From Baffinella frigidus (Eukaryota > Cryptophyceae > Cryptomonadales > Baffinellaceae), in assembly GCA_026770585.1 (NCBI GenBank), contig MU646489.1, forward strand, positions 248,841-260,083: 11,243 bases of DNA, read 5' to 3'. The translations under genes were made by a program, and so were the position numbers. Below the pieces are notes generated by a model. The model was not told the origin of the DNA. It was given only the letters and a program-made list of their open reading frames with translations, and ran no database searches. Positions 5,342 through 10,477 of the stretch are shown piece after piece (positions within the stretch are counted from its first letter, which is position 1; every line of letters starts with the position of its first letter).

Positions 5342-5388
5342 ATTTGGCTTCGAAGGAGATTTCGACCAGAAATCTGGTCGAAATATCG
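5342..5388 (+). CDS. ISTRNLVEIS exon, right copy
   Basis: A textbook internal exon: acceptor AATTTCCCTTTCCACAG (to 5341), 47 nt, donor TCG|GTAAAT at 5388/5389. Reads LASKEISTRNLVEIS, phase 2 at the start and 0 at the end. Homologous to the exon starting at 5078. It contains a near-perfect 26-bp palindrome, ATTTCGACCAGA-AA-TCTGGTCGAAAT (5359-5384). Function unknown. Confidence 0.5.
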
Positions 5389-5482
5389 GTAAATAAGATG
5401 TCTTTGTACCGAGCAATTCTTTATTAGTCCCACCAGAGCTAAAGGACCAATCTGCAAAGCCCACTATGTGGGAAAGCCAGTC

Positions 5483-5640
5483 AAACCCTAAACCCTAAAC
5501 CCTAAACCCTACACCCTACACCCTACACCCTAAACTCTAAACCCTAAGCCCTAAAACCAAACTCTAACCCCCGAAGACCTCTAAACCCTAAACCTCCAAA
5601 CCCAAACACCAAACTCCAAACTCCAAACCCCAAACCCTAA
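5483..5640 (+). repeat. Telomere-like C-rich tract, variant blocks
   Basis: CCCTAAA, then a CCCTACA block (5505-5530), then CTCCAAA and CCCCAAA variants. It does not end in AG; it meets ATGCACGCC directly. Bases 5389-5482 hold no gene I can support. Confidence 0.85.
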
Positions 5641-5692
5641 ATGCACGCCTCATCAAGTACGGCGTCCCCTCTGGAGGACAACCACGTCTTTG
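5640..5692 (+). pseudogene. Interrupted copy of the NHAFE exon
   Basis: AACCACGTCTTTGAA matches AACCACGCGTTTGAA at 5853. In frame it reads LEDNHVFEP, then the sequence becomes CCCTAAAC repeat and stops. There is no GT donor at the join, which lies at a shared AACCC or CCC. Confidence 0.35.
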
Positions 5693-5832
5693 AACCCTAA
5701 ACTCTAAACCCTGAACCCCTAACCCCCTTGACCCATCCCTCCCGTGGGTGGGAGAGGGAGGGTGATGAGAGAGCGAAAAGGTAACCGTAAACCTAAGCCC
5801 CTAACCTCCTAAACCCTAAACCCTCAACCCAG
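5693..5832 (+). repeat. Two short C-rich tracts around a purine-rich insert
   Basis: CCCTAAAC variants at 5693-5727, a GGGTGGGAGAGGGAGGG stretch at 5749-5765, then CCTAAACCC to CTCAACCCAG at 5830-5832. Confidence 0.75.
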
Positions 5833-5957
5833 GAACGGCAATCCCGAACAACCACGCGTTTGAAAGCCTCACCTTCATCCTAGTCGCCGTGCAAGGTCTG
5901 TCCCTGGGCACCCGGGGCAAAACGTTGGTTGCCCCGCTCGGTGTGCACCACAACTGT
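5833..5957 (+). CDS. NHAFESLTFIL exon
   Basis: After CAACCCAG the frame IPNNHAFESLTFILVAVQ runs on through LSLGTRGKTLVAPLG to a TGA at about 5956; a donor at GTGCAAG|GTCTGT (5896) would give a shorter exon. A second copy at 5970-6030 (SRAFESLTFILLAV) keeps the frame. The rest of the unit recurs at 6107-6200 with an indel. The FESLTFILVAV segment is hydrophobic but short. Family not recognised. Confidence 0.4.
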
Positions 5958-5969
5958 TGATAACCAGTT

Positions 5970-6034
5970 GAATCCCGGATAGCCGCGCGTTTGAAAGCCT
6001 CACCTTCATCCTTCTCGCCGTCCCAAGGTCCCAA
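5970..6034 (+). CDS. AFESLTFILL exon, second copy
   Basis: About 58 bp repeats 5841-5898 at an offset of 129 bp: GCGTTTGAAAGCCTCACCTT is identical. Reads SRAFESLTFILLAVPRSQ, then enters the next tract. No clear donor. Confidence 0.35.
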
Positions 6035-6035
6035 A

Positions 6036-6105
6036 TCCTCAACCCTAACCCCTAAACCCTACACCCTAAACCCTGTGCCCTAAACCCTAAATCCTGAACC
6101 CTAAA
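6036..6105 (+). repeat. Telomere-like C-rich tract
   Basis: CCCTAACCCC, CCCTACA and CCCTGTG variants. It runs into CGGCTTTGCATGG without an AG. The following 6107-6200 is a diverged copy of 5883-5978. Confidence 0.8.
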
Positions 6106-6248
6106 CGGCTTTGCATGGACCGTCCAAGGTCCGTCCCACGGCAAAAAAGCTGGTTGCCCTGCATGTTTTGTACCAGAACTCCTGATAATCAGTTGAATGG
6201 CTCCAACTCCAGTACCAACCCCCCTGAAAATATAAAGCAACGCCGAAC

Positions 6249-6410
6249 TTGACGATGCGCGTACTACACGGTCAACTTTCGGCATTGGTGCATGCGTTTC
6301 CATGCCCGACCGATGCGAACACCGCTCTACCACCCACACAGTGGGCTTCGCAGATCTGGCCATTTATTTTCGTGGTAGTAATCCTAAGCGTGCTGTCCGA
6401 AACCCTGCAG
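6249..6410 (+). CDS. Uncertain frame with hydrophobic segment
   Basis: Open from about 6249 to the CAG at 6408-6410, ending IWPFIFVVVILSVLSETLQ. The last 25 bases (GTGCTGTCCGAAACCCTGCAG) resemble the intron ends before copies 2-4 of the next exon, so at least the 3' part is more likely intron. No recognised domain. Confidence 0.2.
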
Positions 6411-6448
6411 GGGAGCTGTGGAAAAAGGTGGAACCTACAGTGCTCATG
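6411..6448 (+). pseudogene. ELWKKVEP exon, copy 1 (interrupted)
   Basis: Starts after CCCTGCAG and reads ELWKKVEPTVLM, then joins GAGCCCTAAACC repeat without a GT donor. GAG to GAA and CCG to CCT are silent differences from copy 6. Confidence 0.45.
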
Positions 6449-6452
6449 GAGC

Positions 6453-6518
6453 CCTAAACCCTGAACCCTGAACCCTGAACCCTGAACCCTGAAGCCCAAA
6501 CCCCAAACCTTAAATCAG
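6453..6518 (+). repeat. CCCTGAA-variant tract ending in CAG
   Basis: A homogeneous run of five CCCTGAA units, then CCCCAAACC, ending TTAAATCAG at 6516-6518. Confidence 0.85.
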
Positions 6519-6582
6519 GGGAGCTGTGGAAAAAGGTGGAGCCGCAAGTCCGCATGACGACCGCGCCAGCCTCCCAGGAAGG
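6519..6582 (+). CDS. ELWKKVEP exon, copy 2
   Basis: CAG (6516-6518) and donor AAGG|GTAATC (6582/6583) bound ELWKKVEPQVRMTTAPASQE. The following sequence to 6637 (55 bp, ending CTTGGTGCAG) fits a short intron that has no telomere-like core. Family unknown; the peptide suggests an amphipathic helix followed by a small hydrophobic loop. Confidence 0.5.
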
Positions 6583-6637
6583 GTAATCGAGAAGAAGAGA
6601 AGAAAAATCGCTAAAACGTGCTGCCCGCCTTGGTGCA

Positions 6638-6700
6638 GGGGAGCTGTGGAAGAAGGTGGAGCCGGCAGTGCTCATGACAACCGCCCCCACCTTCCGGGAA
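6638..6700 (+). CDS. ELWKKVEP exon, copy 3
   Basis: After TGGTGCAG it reads ELWKKVEPAVLMTTAPTFRE. Against copy 6, AAA/AAG, ACG/ACA, GCG/GCC and CCA/CCC are silent while four codons change residue. No obvious donor; the sequence is open to the next CAG at 6753. The intron end (GCTGAAACTTGCTG...CATGCAG) is homologous to that before copies 1 and 3. Confidence 0.45.
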
Positions 6701-6753
6701 CCCGCTGTGTGGCACTGCGAGCGCGCTGAAACTTGCTGTCTGACACCATGCAG

Positions 6754-6789
6754 GGGAGCTGTGGAAGAAGGTGGAGCCGCAAGTATCGA
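6754..6789 (+). pseudogene. ELWKKVEP exon, copy 4 (interrupted)
   Basis: Reads ELWKKVEPQV, then ATCGAGCCCTGAACAC repeat. The break is earlier than in copy 1, but the same GAGCCC leads into the tract. Confidence 0.45.
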
Positions 6790-6857
6790 GCCCTGAACAC
6801 TGAACACTGAACACTGAACCTTGAGCCCTAAACCCTAGACCATGAACCCCGAACCAG
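6790..6857 (+). repeat. ACACTGA / CCCTAAA tract ending in CAG
   Basis: Three ACACTGA units, then CCTTGAG, CCCTAAA and CCATGAA, ending CCGAACCAG at 6855-6857. Confidence 0.8.
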
Positions 6858-6898
6858 GGGAGCTGTGGAAAAAGGTGGAGCCGCAAGTGCGCATCGAG
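6858..6898 (+). pseudogene. ELWKKVEP exon, copy 5 (interrupted)
   Basis: Reads ELWKKVEPQVRIEP, then TGA within the repeat. The tract joins at GCATCGAGCCCTGAACC, again with no GT donor. Confidence 0.45.
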
Positions 6899-6958
6899 CC
6901 CTGAACCCTGAACACTGAACCTCGAGCCCTAAACCCTAAACTCTGAACCCCAAACCAG
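6899..6958 (+). repeat. Telomere-like tract ending in CAG
   Basis: CCCTGAA, CACTGAA, CCCTAAA and CTCTGAA units, ending CCCCAAACCAG at 6956-6958. Confidence 0.85.
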
Positions 6959-7062
6959 GGGAGCTGTGGAAAAAGGTGGAGCCGCAAGTGCTCATGACGA
7001 CCGCGCCAGCCTCCCGGAAAGGCGCCCCGCTGATGATCGCCGCCATCCCCCCCGACGCGTGA
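6959..7062 (+). CDS. ELWKKVEP exon, copy 6, possible last exon
   Basis: The complete copy: ELWKKVEPQVLMTTAPASRK, then GAPLMIAAIPPDA and TGA at 7060-7062. This frame is preferred because differences among the six copies fall mainly at its third positions. A longer frame (+2; 6960-7124, ending GAAPKKEPV) is also open but not supported by the copies. If the stop is used, this is the 3' end of the left plus-strand cluster, just before the convergent gap. Function not recognised. Confidence 0.5.
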
Positions 7063-7124
7063 CCCTTGCGCTCAAGGATCAAGCCGCCTTCTCCGGCGCA
7101 GCCCCAAAGAAGGAGCCTGTGTAA

Positions 7125-7394
7125 ATGCGCGTTTTTCGGGGGGGGGAGCCTGCGGCGCAGACAGGAGGACCCCGGGAGCTACGCGTAGCTATGCAGGAGC
7201 GGCATGAGGGAGATGCGAGAGAGGAGAGAGAGAGGAGCGAGAGGAACGAGAGGAGCGTAGTCAACAGGAGCGAGGCGTACCTGCCAGCTCTCTCTAGGCG
7301 TTGTGTCGCTGCGGTGGCGCCGCACGACTCTATGAATTGTATTTACTGTTACAAGCACGGCCGTGATCCGCACCGCGATACCCCACGACAGTGA
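7125..7394 (+). CDS. Uncertain 89-codon frame
   Basis: ATG at 7125 to TGA at 7392-7394. The middle is Arg/Glu-rich (EREERSERNER-like) because of a purine-rich GAGAGAGG stretch at 7208-7260; the end has CIYCYKHG. There is no copy to test constraint and no recognised domain. The minus strand is open too. Could be chance. Confidence 0.2.
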   Translation: MRVFRGGEPAAQTGGPRELRVAMQERHEGDAREERERSERNERSVVNRSEAYLPALSRRCVAAVAPHDSMNCIYCYKHGRDPHRDTPRQ

Positions 7395-7618
7395 GGACCT
7401 ACTTCTGGAAAGCCGCACCCCGCCCTATCCTGTAACCGACCTTGGATTCCAACACCGACGGCTCCAATTCCCACAACTTTAGGGGGAAATTAAAATCATT
7501 TTGGACCCAAAGTTGACATATTTTGAGCAAAAGCTGACTATTTCACCCAAATTCGTTTTAAAACGATTGGATGGACAGGGCGGGGTCAAGCTTTTCAGCA
7601 GTCATGTGTGAGGACCTA
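7391..7618. mobile_element. Inverted-repeat element flanked by a 12-bp direct repeat
   Basis: GTGAGGACCTAC occurs at 7391-7402 and 7607-7618. Between them, an imperfect inverted repeat pairs CACCCCGCCCTATCC (7415-7430 region) with GGACAGGGCGGGGT (7573-7586), extending to CTGGAAAG against CTTTTCAG. The AT-rich core holds no frame. The direct repeats may be target-site duplications, but 6 bp separate the right arm from its repeat. Confidence 0.5.
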
Positions 7619-7776
7619 CAGGGATACCTCGCTCATAAGAACCCCCCCCCCCCCCTGGGACCACCATAGGGCCCTCAGCATAAGCCTACTGTAGGGTCCT
7701 AGGGGGCGGCGGTTTCTTATGAGCGAGGTACCCCTGTAGTCCAGAACGAGCCCGCCTCCGTCCATTAGGTCCTCAC
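7607..7776. mobile_element. Second inverted-repeat element with C15 run
   Basis: GTGAGGACCT (7607-7616) pairs with AGGTCCTCAC (7767-7776). Inner arms of 26 bp, 7615-7640 and 7714-7739 (core CCTCGCTCATAAGAA), match at 25 of 26. The loop also folds (CCCCTGGGACC against GGGTCCTAGGGG) and carries a C15 run at 7641-7655. It shares GTGAGGACCTAC with the element to its left. Confidence 0.7.
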
Positions 7777-7980
7777 ACCGACCCGCCTTGGGGCAGATAG
7801 ACCCACCTCAGGTCAGAGAGGCCCGCCTCGGGACGGTTAGGCCCGTCTCGGGACAGATAGGCCCGCCTTGGGATAGATAGGCCCGCCTCGGGACTGACGG
7901 GCCCGCCTCGGGACAGATAGGCCCGCCTCGGGACAGACAGACCCTCCTCAGAACTGACGGGCCCGCCTCGGGGCTCAGAG
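7750..7980. repeat. 20-bp minisatellite, 10 units in register
   Basis: Ten consecutive 20-bp units from 7781 to 7980 with consensus GCCCGCCTCGGGACAGATAG and no length variation; units differ by point changes only. A degenerate extra unit is at 7750-7768, inside the end of the inverted repeat. Too regular and spacer-free for a CRISPR array. Bases 7981-8017 are unassigned. Confidence 0.9.
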
Positions 7981-8017
7981 GAGGAAGAGGAGCTCGTCTG
8001 CCATGACGCCCTCCTGC

Positions 8018-8101
8018 GGTTTAGGGTTTGGGGTTCAGGGTTTGGGGTTTGGGGTTTGGAATTTAGGGTTTCGGGTTCAGGGTTCAGGGTTTAGGGTTTA
8101 G
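8018..8101. repeat. G-rich telomere-like tract
   Basis: GGTTTAGGG, GGTTTGGGG and GGTTCAGGG units. First tract of the right-hand block in which the plus strand is G-rich. Confidence 0.9.
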
Positions 8102-8207
8102 TTTGGGTGGAGAAGCGAACCGAGGTAAGATTTCTGGCGCGGAACGCCTGTGCGGCAGCCGCCACCGCACCCCTCCCTCGCGCTGCTTCCACTCCGCAGC
8201 GATTTGC
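8102..8207 (-). CDS. Candidate minus-strand exon after CCACCAG
   Basis: On the minus strand the tract ends CCCCACCAG and the next base, 8207, opens a GC-rich piece free of stops in all three frames (for example QIAAEWKQREGG or GAVAAAAQAFRARN). No partner copy exists to choose the frame and no strong donor is seen before the next tract. Coding potential is therefore likely but unproven; position between ARM-type exons and the 3' end of the cluster would fit a C-terminal part. Confidence 0.3.
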
Positions 8208-8212
8208 CTGGT

Positions 8213-8280
8213 GGGGTTTGGGGTTTGGGGTTTGGGGTTTGGGGTTTGGGATTTGGAGTTTTGGGTTTCGGGTTTCGGGT

Positions 8281-8318
<38 letters not shown>

Positions 8319-8362
8319 AAGTTGAGGGTTGAGGGTTGAAAGTTGAGGGTTGAGGGTTGAGG
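8213..8362. repeat. G-rich tract: GGGGTTT block then GGGTTGA block
   Basis: Five GGGGTTT units, a transitional GGGTTTC stretch, then about ten GGGTTGA units, two of them changed to GAAAGTTGA in a longer-period pattern. Sharp boundaries between variant types. Confidence 0.9.
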
Positions 8363-8366
8363 GCAC

Positions 8367-8411
8367 CTCAGATTGCTCACACGCCTTCTTGAGGAGCTTG
8401 ATCAGCGCTAC
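8367..8411 (-). CDS. 15-codon exon VALIKLLKKACEQSE
   Basis: On the minus strand, acceptor TCTCACGCACAG (to 8412) and donor GAG|GTGCCC (8367/8366) bound exactly 15 codons, phase 0 at both ends. VALIKLLKKACEQSE fits an amphipathic helix such as the last helix of an ARM or HEAT repeat (inference). The exon at 8975-9058 also ends in phase 0, so they join in frame. The tract lies directly on both sides. The plus strand is open as well (LLTRLLEELDQRYLC) with a GTGAGA donor, so the strand is favoured but not certain. Confidence 0.45.
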
Positions 8412-8421
8412 CTGTGCGTGA

Positions 8422-8655
8422 GATTAGGGTTTAGGGTTTAGGGTTCAGGATTCAGGGTTTAGGGTTTGGGGTTTAGGGTTTAGGGTTTAGGGTTTAGGGT
8501 TTAGGGTTTAGGGATTAGGGATTAGGGTGTGGTGTTTGGTGTTTGGAGTTCAGGGTTTGGGGTTCAGGGTTTGGGGTTTGGGATTCAGGGTTTGGGGTTC
8601 AGGGTTTGGGTTTTAGGGTTCAGGGTTCAGGGTTCAGGGTTCAGGGTTCATGGCT
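8422..8655. repeat. Long G-rich telomere-like tract
   Basis: TTTAGGG units, then GATTAGG, GTGTTTG, GGTTCAGGGTTTGG and a pure GGTTCAG run at 8608-8648. It is the longest uninterrupted tract. Confidence 0.9.
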
Positions 8656-8704
8656 CAGGGATTACCGAAATAGACTGAGCCAGAGCTAGGTGTCGGGCAC
8701 GGAC

Positions 8705-8731
8705 CTGGACAGCAATGGACCCCGTGTGGAG
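8705..8731 (-). pseudogene. 3' fragment of the SLHTGSIAVQ ARM exon
   Basis: Nine codons, LHTGSIAVQ, followed by GTCCGTG at the donor position. Against 8975-9001 all five base differences are silent, which shows that this copy diverged while still coding. Its 5' part is replaced by the 21-bp minisatellite starting at 8740. Confidence 0.5.
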
Positions 8732-8739
8732 TTACACAC

Positions 8740-8948
8740 GGGAGTGTATCTAATACACACGTGAGTGTGTCTCATACACACGTGAGTGTGTCTGACACAC
8801 ATTGGAGTGGGTCGTGCACACACGGGAGTGGGTCGTACACATATGGGAGTGTGTCATGCACACATAGAAGTGTGTCGTACACATGCTGGAAGGGGGTGTT
8901 GGACACACATAGAAATGTGTCAAATACATATGGGAGAGTGTCGGACAC
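8740..8948. repeat. 21-bp minisatellite
   Basis: Nine to ten units of 21 bp starting at 8740 (GGGAGTGTATCTAATACACAC type), one enlarged to 24 bp at 8887-8910 by AGGGGGTGTTGGACACAC. Since 21 is a multiple of 3 all frames show 7-residue repeats; these are by-products. Each unit has a small dyad (GTGTGTC/GACACAC). Confidence 0.85.
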
Positions 8949-8974
8949 GGACACGGACAGAAATGGGCACATAC

Positions 8975-9058
8975 CTGTACGGCGATGGATCCGGTGTGGA
9001 GTGATCGGCAGAGGAGGTCCCACCCGTCGCCGTCCGCCAACACCCGCCAGCTTGCTTC
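8975..9058 (-). CDS. ARM-repeat exon, 28 codons, phase 0-0
   Basis: The best-bounded exon of the window. Minus-strand acceptor CACCTTTCCAG (9069-9059) and donor CAG|GTATGT (8975/8974) enclose 84 nt reading EASWRVLADGDGWDLLC, then RSLHTGSIAVQ. The WDLLCRSLHTGSIAVQ part fits the ARM consensus (xxLVxLLxSGSxEVQ), helix 2 to start of helix 3. ARM repeats form superhelical protein-binding scaffolds. A second, truncated copy with only silent changes is at 8705-8731. It lies downstream of three other ARM exons on the same strand, so all may belong to one gene. The upstream intron (from about 9230) carries a duplicated block also found before exon 10139-10203. Confidence 0.7.
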
Positions 9059-9066
9059 CTGGAAAG

Positions 9067-9150
9067 GTGGTCACGAGGTTCGGGGTTGGTCACGCGGTTC
9101 GTGTGCCCCCATTAACCTCGGATAAGGCAGAGGGGGTGTTGGACACACGA
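9067..9150. repeat. Intron block duplicated at 10215-10312
   Basis: GGTCACGAGG, GGTCACGCGGT, ATTAAC, CCTCGGATAAG or ACCGGATAAG, and GGGGTGTTGGACACACG follow in the same order in both places. Each block lies just upstream (minus-strand sense) of an ARM exon acceptor, so it seems to have been duplicated together with the exon. Confidence 0.7.
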
Positions 9151-9230
9151 ATCTAGATAAAAGAAGGGGTCACGTCCACGGTGGTTCCTGCTCAAAATAA
9201 ATAAATAGGCACACGACATGAGTGTTGGAC

Positions 9231-9293
9231 GCCCATCTGGGACGCCTGACCTGATCACGCGCAGCAACGCTTCCACCCCACCCTTTTCTAAAA
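9231..9293 (-). CDS. ARM-repeat exon C (shortened)
   Basis: After GAGCCCAG (to 9294) the minus strand reads LEKGGVEALLRVIRSGVPDG, then GTCCAACAC, which may be its donor. The block aligns with exons B and A (EKGGV[EQ]ALL[RH]VVRTGVPE) with mainly silent changes plus conservative Val/Ile and Thr/Ser. The AAAVEALESA helix of A and B is absent, so either the exon really ends here or the 3' half is lost. ARM family by the GGVEALLRV core. Confidence 0.55.
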
Positions 9294-9404
9294 CTGGGCT
9301 CGCCATATATGTATTCTAGTCACACTTTTGAGCCAGATTTCCTGCTCTAAATGTATTTTATGGCAAGCCCAATGTTACCCTGGCAGAGCTAGGGGTTCGC
9401 TGAC

Positions 9405-9509
9405 CTGCCACGCACACGCGCTCTCCAAAGCCTCAACGGCGGCCGCTTGGGACTCTGGGACGCCTGTCCTTACCACGTGCAACAACGCTTGCACCCCACC
9501 CTTCTCCTT
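9405..9509 (-). CDS. ARM-repeat exon B, 35 codons
   Basis: From AATTCTTTAG (to 9510) to CAG|GTCAGC (9405/9404): KEKGGVQALLHVVRTGVPES, then QAAAVEALESACAWQ. Helix 2 (GGVQALLHVV), the turn with Gly/Pro and helix 3 (QAAAVEALESAC) follow the ARM pattern. Against exon A there are 16 base differences over the shared codons, 14 of them silent. GTGCGTGG a few bases upstream is an alternative donor, also shared by A. Exon phase 0-0 would allow skipping or repetition without frame change. Confidence 0.7.
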
Positions 9510-9534
9510 CTAAAGAATTCCCGGTACGCATCCT

Positions 9535-9606
9535 GATATTGTAAGCCCTAAAAGTACGAAACGGCTCCCAACGCCAAACCAAATCTGTGAAATAATCCAT
9601 TAGGTG
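9535..9606 (-). repeat. Dispersed EPF-coding repeat inside an ARM intron
   Basis: Homologous to 3240-3305 in the same orientation (GGCTCC, CAAATCTG, TTGTAA and neighbours shared). Minus strand reads MDYFTDLVWRWEPFRTFRAY. Located between ARM exons A and B, in what should be intron, so it may be a mobile or duplicated fragment. Function unknown. Confidence 0.45.
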
Positions 9607-9642
9607 ATGGGACACGAATCTAGGAGGTGACGGTTCGCTGAC

Positions 9643-9830
9643 CTGCCACGCACACGCGCTCTCCAGTGCTTCGACGGCGGCGGCTTGCGACTCTGGGACG
9701 CCTGTCCGCACCACGCGCAGCAGTGCTTCCACGCCGCCTTTTTCCCGCACGCGTTGCTGGCTCCGCACGTGTCTTAGCTTGCAGCAGACGTGCAATGCCC
9801 CACAAGCTTCAGTTCTCGCCGTTGCGTCAC
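9643..9830 (-). CDS. ARM-repeat exon A, 62 codons
   Basis: The longest ARM exon. Minus-strand acceptor AAAATCCCAG (to 9831), 2 nt plus 62 codons, donor CAG|GTCAGC (or GTGCGT slightly earlier). It reads DATARTEACGALHVCCKLRH, VRSQQRVREKGGVEALLRVV, RTGVPESQAAAVEALESACA. TEACGALHVC is helix 3 of one repeat, SQQRVREKGG helix 1, GGVEALLRVVRTG helix 2, and SQAAAVEALESAC helix 3 of the next, so about one and a half ARM repeats. Typical of cytosolic or nuclear scaffold proteins; partner unknown. No signal or membrane segment. Copies B and C downstream are derived from its 3' half. Confidence 0.75.
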
Positions 9831-9902
9831 CTGGGATTTTGGGGTGGGGTTTTAGGCGTTCTATTTGTACTGTAAATTGGCCGATTTTGGATTGGTGTTG
9901 AC

Positions 9903-9933
9903 CCAGACGAAGCAGGCGGACAAGGGTGGGTAT
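9903..9933 (-). CDS. IPTLVRLLRLG exon fragment (copy G)
   Basis: Minus strand reads IPTLVRLLRLG with a donor CTGG|GTCAAC. Same phase and motif as the end of exon D (VPTLLRVLRLG). The 5' side joins the tract at CCAAATAC without AG, exactly as in copy F, so the fragment and tract were probably duplicated together. Confidence 0.45.
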
Positions 9934-10034
9934 TTGGGGTTTGGGGTTTAGGGTTCGGGGTTTAGAGTTTGGGTGTTGGGGTTTAGGGTTTGGGATTTGG
10001 TGTTTGGGGTTCGGGGTTCAGGGTTTTGGGGTAC
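9934..10034. repeat. G-rich telomere-like tract
   Basis: GGTTTGGGG, GGTTTAGGG, GGTTCGGGG variants and a GGTGTTTGG unit. On the minus strand it starts GTACCCC, serving as the donor of copy F. Confidence 0.9.
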
Positions 10035-10062
10035 CTAGACGGAGCACACGGAGCCGCGTGAG
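10035..10062 (-). CDS. LTRLRVLRLG exon fragment (copy F)
   Basis: Minus strand reads LTRLRVLRLG up to donor CTAG|GTACCCC, which opens directly into the tract. Relative to exon D the Arg, Leu and Thr codon changes are mostly silent (CGC/CGT twice, CTC/CTA, ACC/ACG). 5' side joins the tract at CAAATAC, as in copy G. Confidence 0.45.
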
Positions 10063-10063
10063 T

Positions 10064-10138
10064 ATTTGGTATTTGGGGTTTGGGGTTCAGGGTTTAGGAT
10101 TTAGGGTTTGGAGGTTGGGGTTAAGGGTTCAGGTTTAC
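10064..10138. repeat. Telomere-like tract forming the donor side of exon D
   Basis: Read on the minus strand it begins GTAAACCTGAACCC at the exon border, so the 5' splice site and the repeat unit are in register. Confidence 0.85.
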
Positions 10139-10203
10139 CGAGGCGGAGCACGCGGAGGAGGGTGGGAACCGCGCCCCATCTGTGTAGCTCGTCTTGCAGC
10201 AGC
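10139..10203 (-). CDS. ARM-like exon D, LLQDELHRWGAVPTLLRVLRLG
   Basis: Minus-strand acceptor CAAAACGCAG (to 10204) and donor CTCG|GTAAAC (10139/10138) bound 65 nt. The peptide has LLQDELHRWG, then AVPTLLRVLRLG. The WGAVPTLLRVLRLG part matches the ARM pattern (xGAIPxLVxLLxxG): end of helix 1, then helix 2. Copies F and G repeat its 3' half; the exon at 10478-10514 repeats its 5' half with silent changes. The intron before it carries four GGTGGTCACG units. Whether D splices to A in frame cannot be decided here. Confidence 0.65.
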
Positions 10204-10214
10204 CTGCGTTTTGG

Positions 10215-10258
10215 GGTGGTCACGAGGTGGTCACGAGGTGGTCACGCGGTGGTCACGC
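10215..10258. repeat. 11-bp tandem repeat x4
   Basis: Four perfect-length units GGTGGTCACGA (twice) and GGTGGTCACGC (twice), an expansion of a motif present fewer times in the related block at 9067. From 10259 to 10421 only the rest of that block and unassigned sequence are seen. Confidence 0.9.
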
Positions 10259-10421
10259 GGTGCGTGCGGATTAACCACCGGATAAGTCAGAGGGGTGTTG
10301 GACACACGCTGTACAATACATGTATGGGCTGCATATAACTACGCGCGTCAGCAGGTCGTGGGAAATTTTCCGAGGCGGGCCCGTTTCTCAAGGCGCATAG
10401 ACTTTTGTATCACTCAACTCA

Positions 10422-10445
10422 AGGTTCAAGGGCCTTCCTAAGGAC
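10422..10445 (-). CDS. Short VLRKALEP exon
   Basis: On the minus strand, TCACTCTCTTTACAG (to 10446) is a good acceptor followed by VLRKALEP and TGA at 10421-10419. It lies in the position of LRVLRLG relative to LLQDELHRWGAV of exon E, so it may be the matching half after an intron, or an unrelated piece. Confidence 0.3.
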
Positions 10446-10477
10446 CTGTAAAGAGAGTGATAAATAAGAAAGAAGAA

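Noticed and set aside
5359-5384. Terminator-like or operator palindrome
   Set aside because: No U-run and no bacterial context; it lies within a predicted exon.
6960-7124. Alternative frame of the last ELWKKVEP exon ending PKKEPV
   Set aside because: Open for 54 codons, but differences among the six copies favour the ELWKKVEP frame.
7781-7980. CRISPR array
   Set aside because: Units are contiguous 20-mers without spacers, in a eukaryotic context.
8750-9156. Proteins with HTxSVS or THxxVC repeats
   Set aside because: A 21-bp minisatellite keeps every frame open; nothing selects one frame.
9433-9795. Single 120-codon minus-strand gene
   Set aside because: It runs through exon A, the intron and EPF repeat, and then exon B in a wrong frame. 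Separate exons fit the copies and splice signals better.
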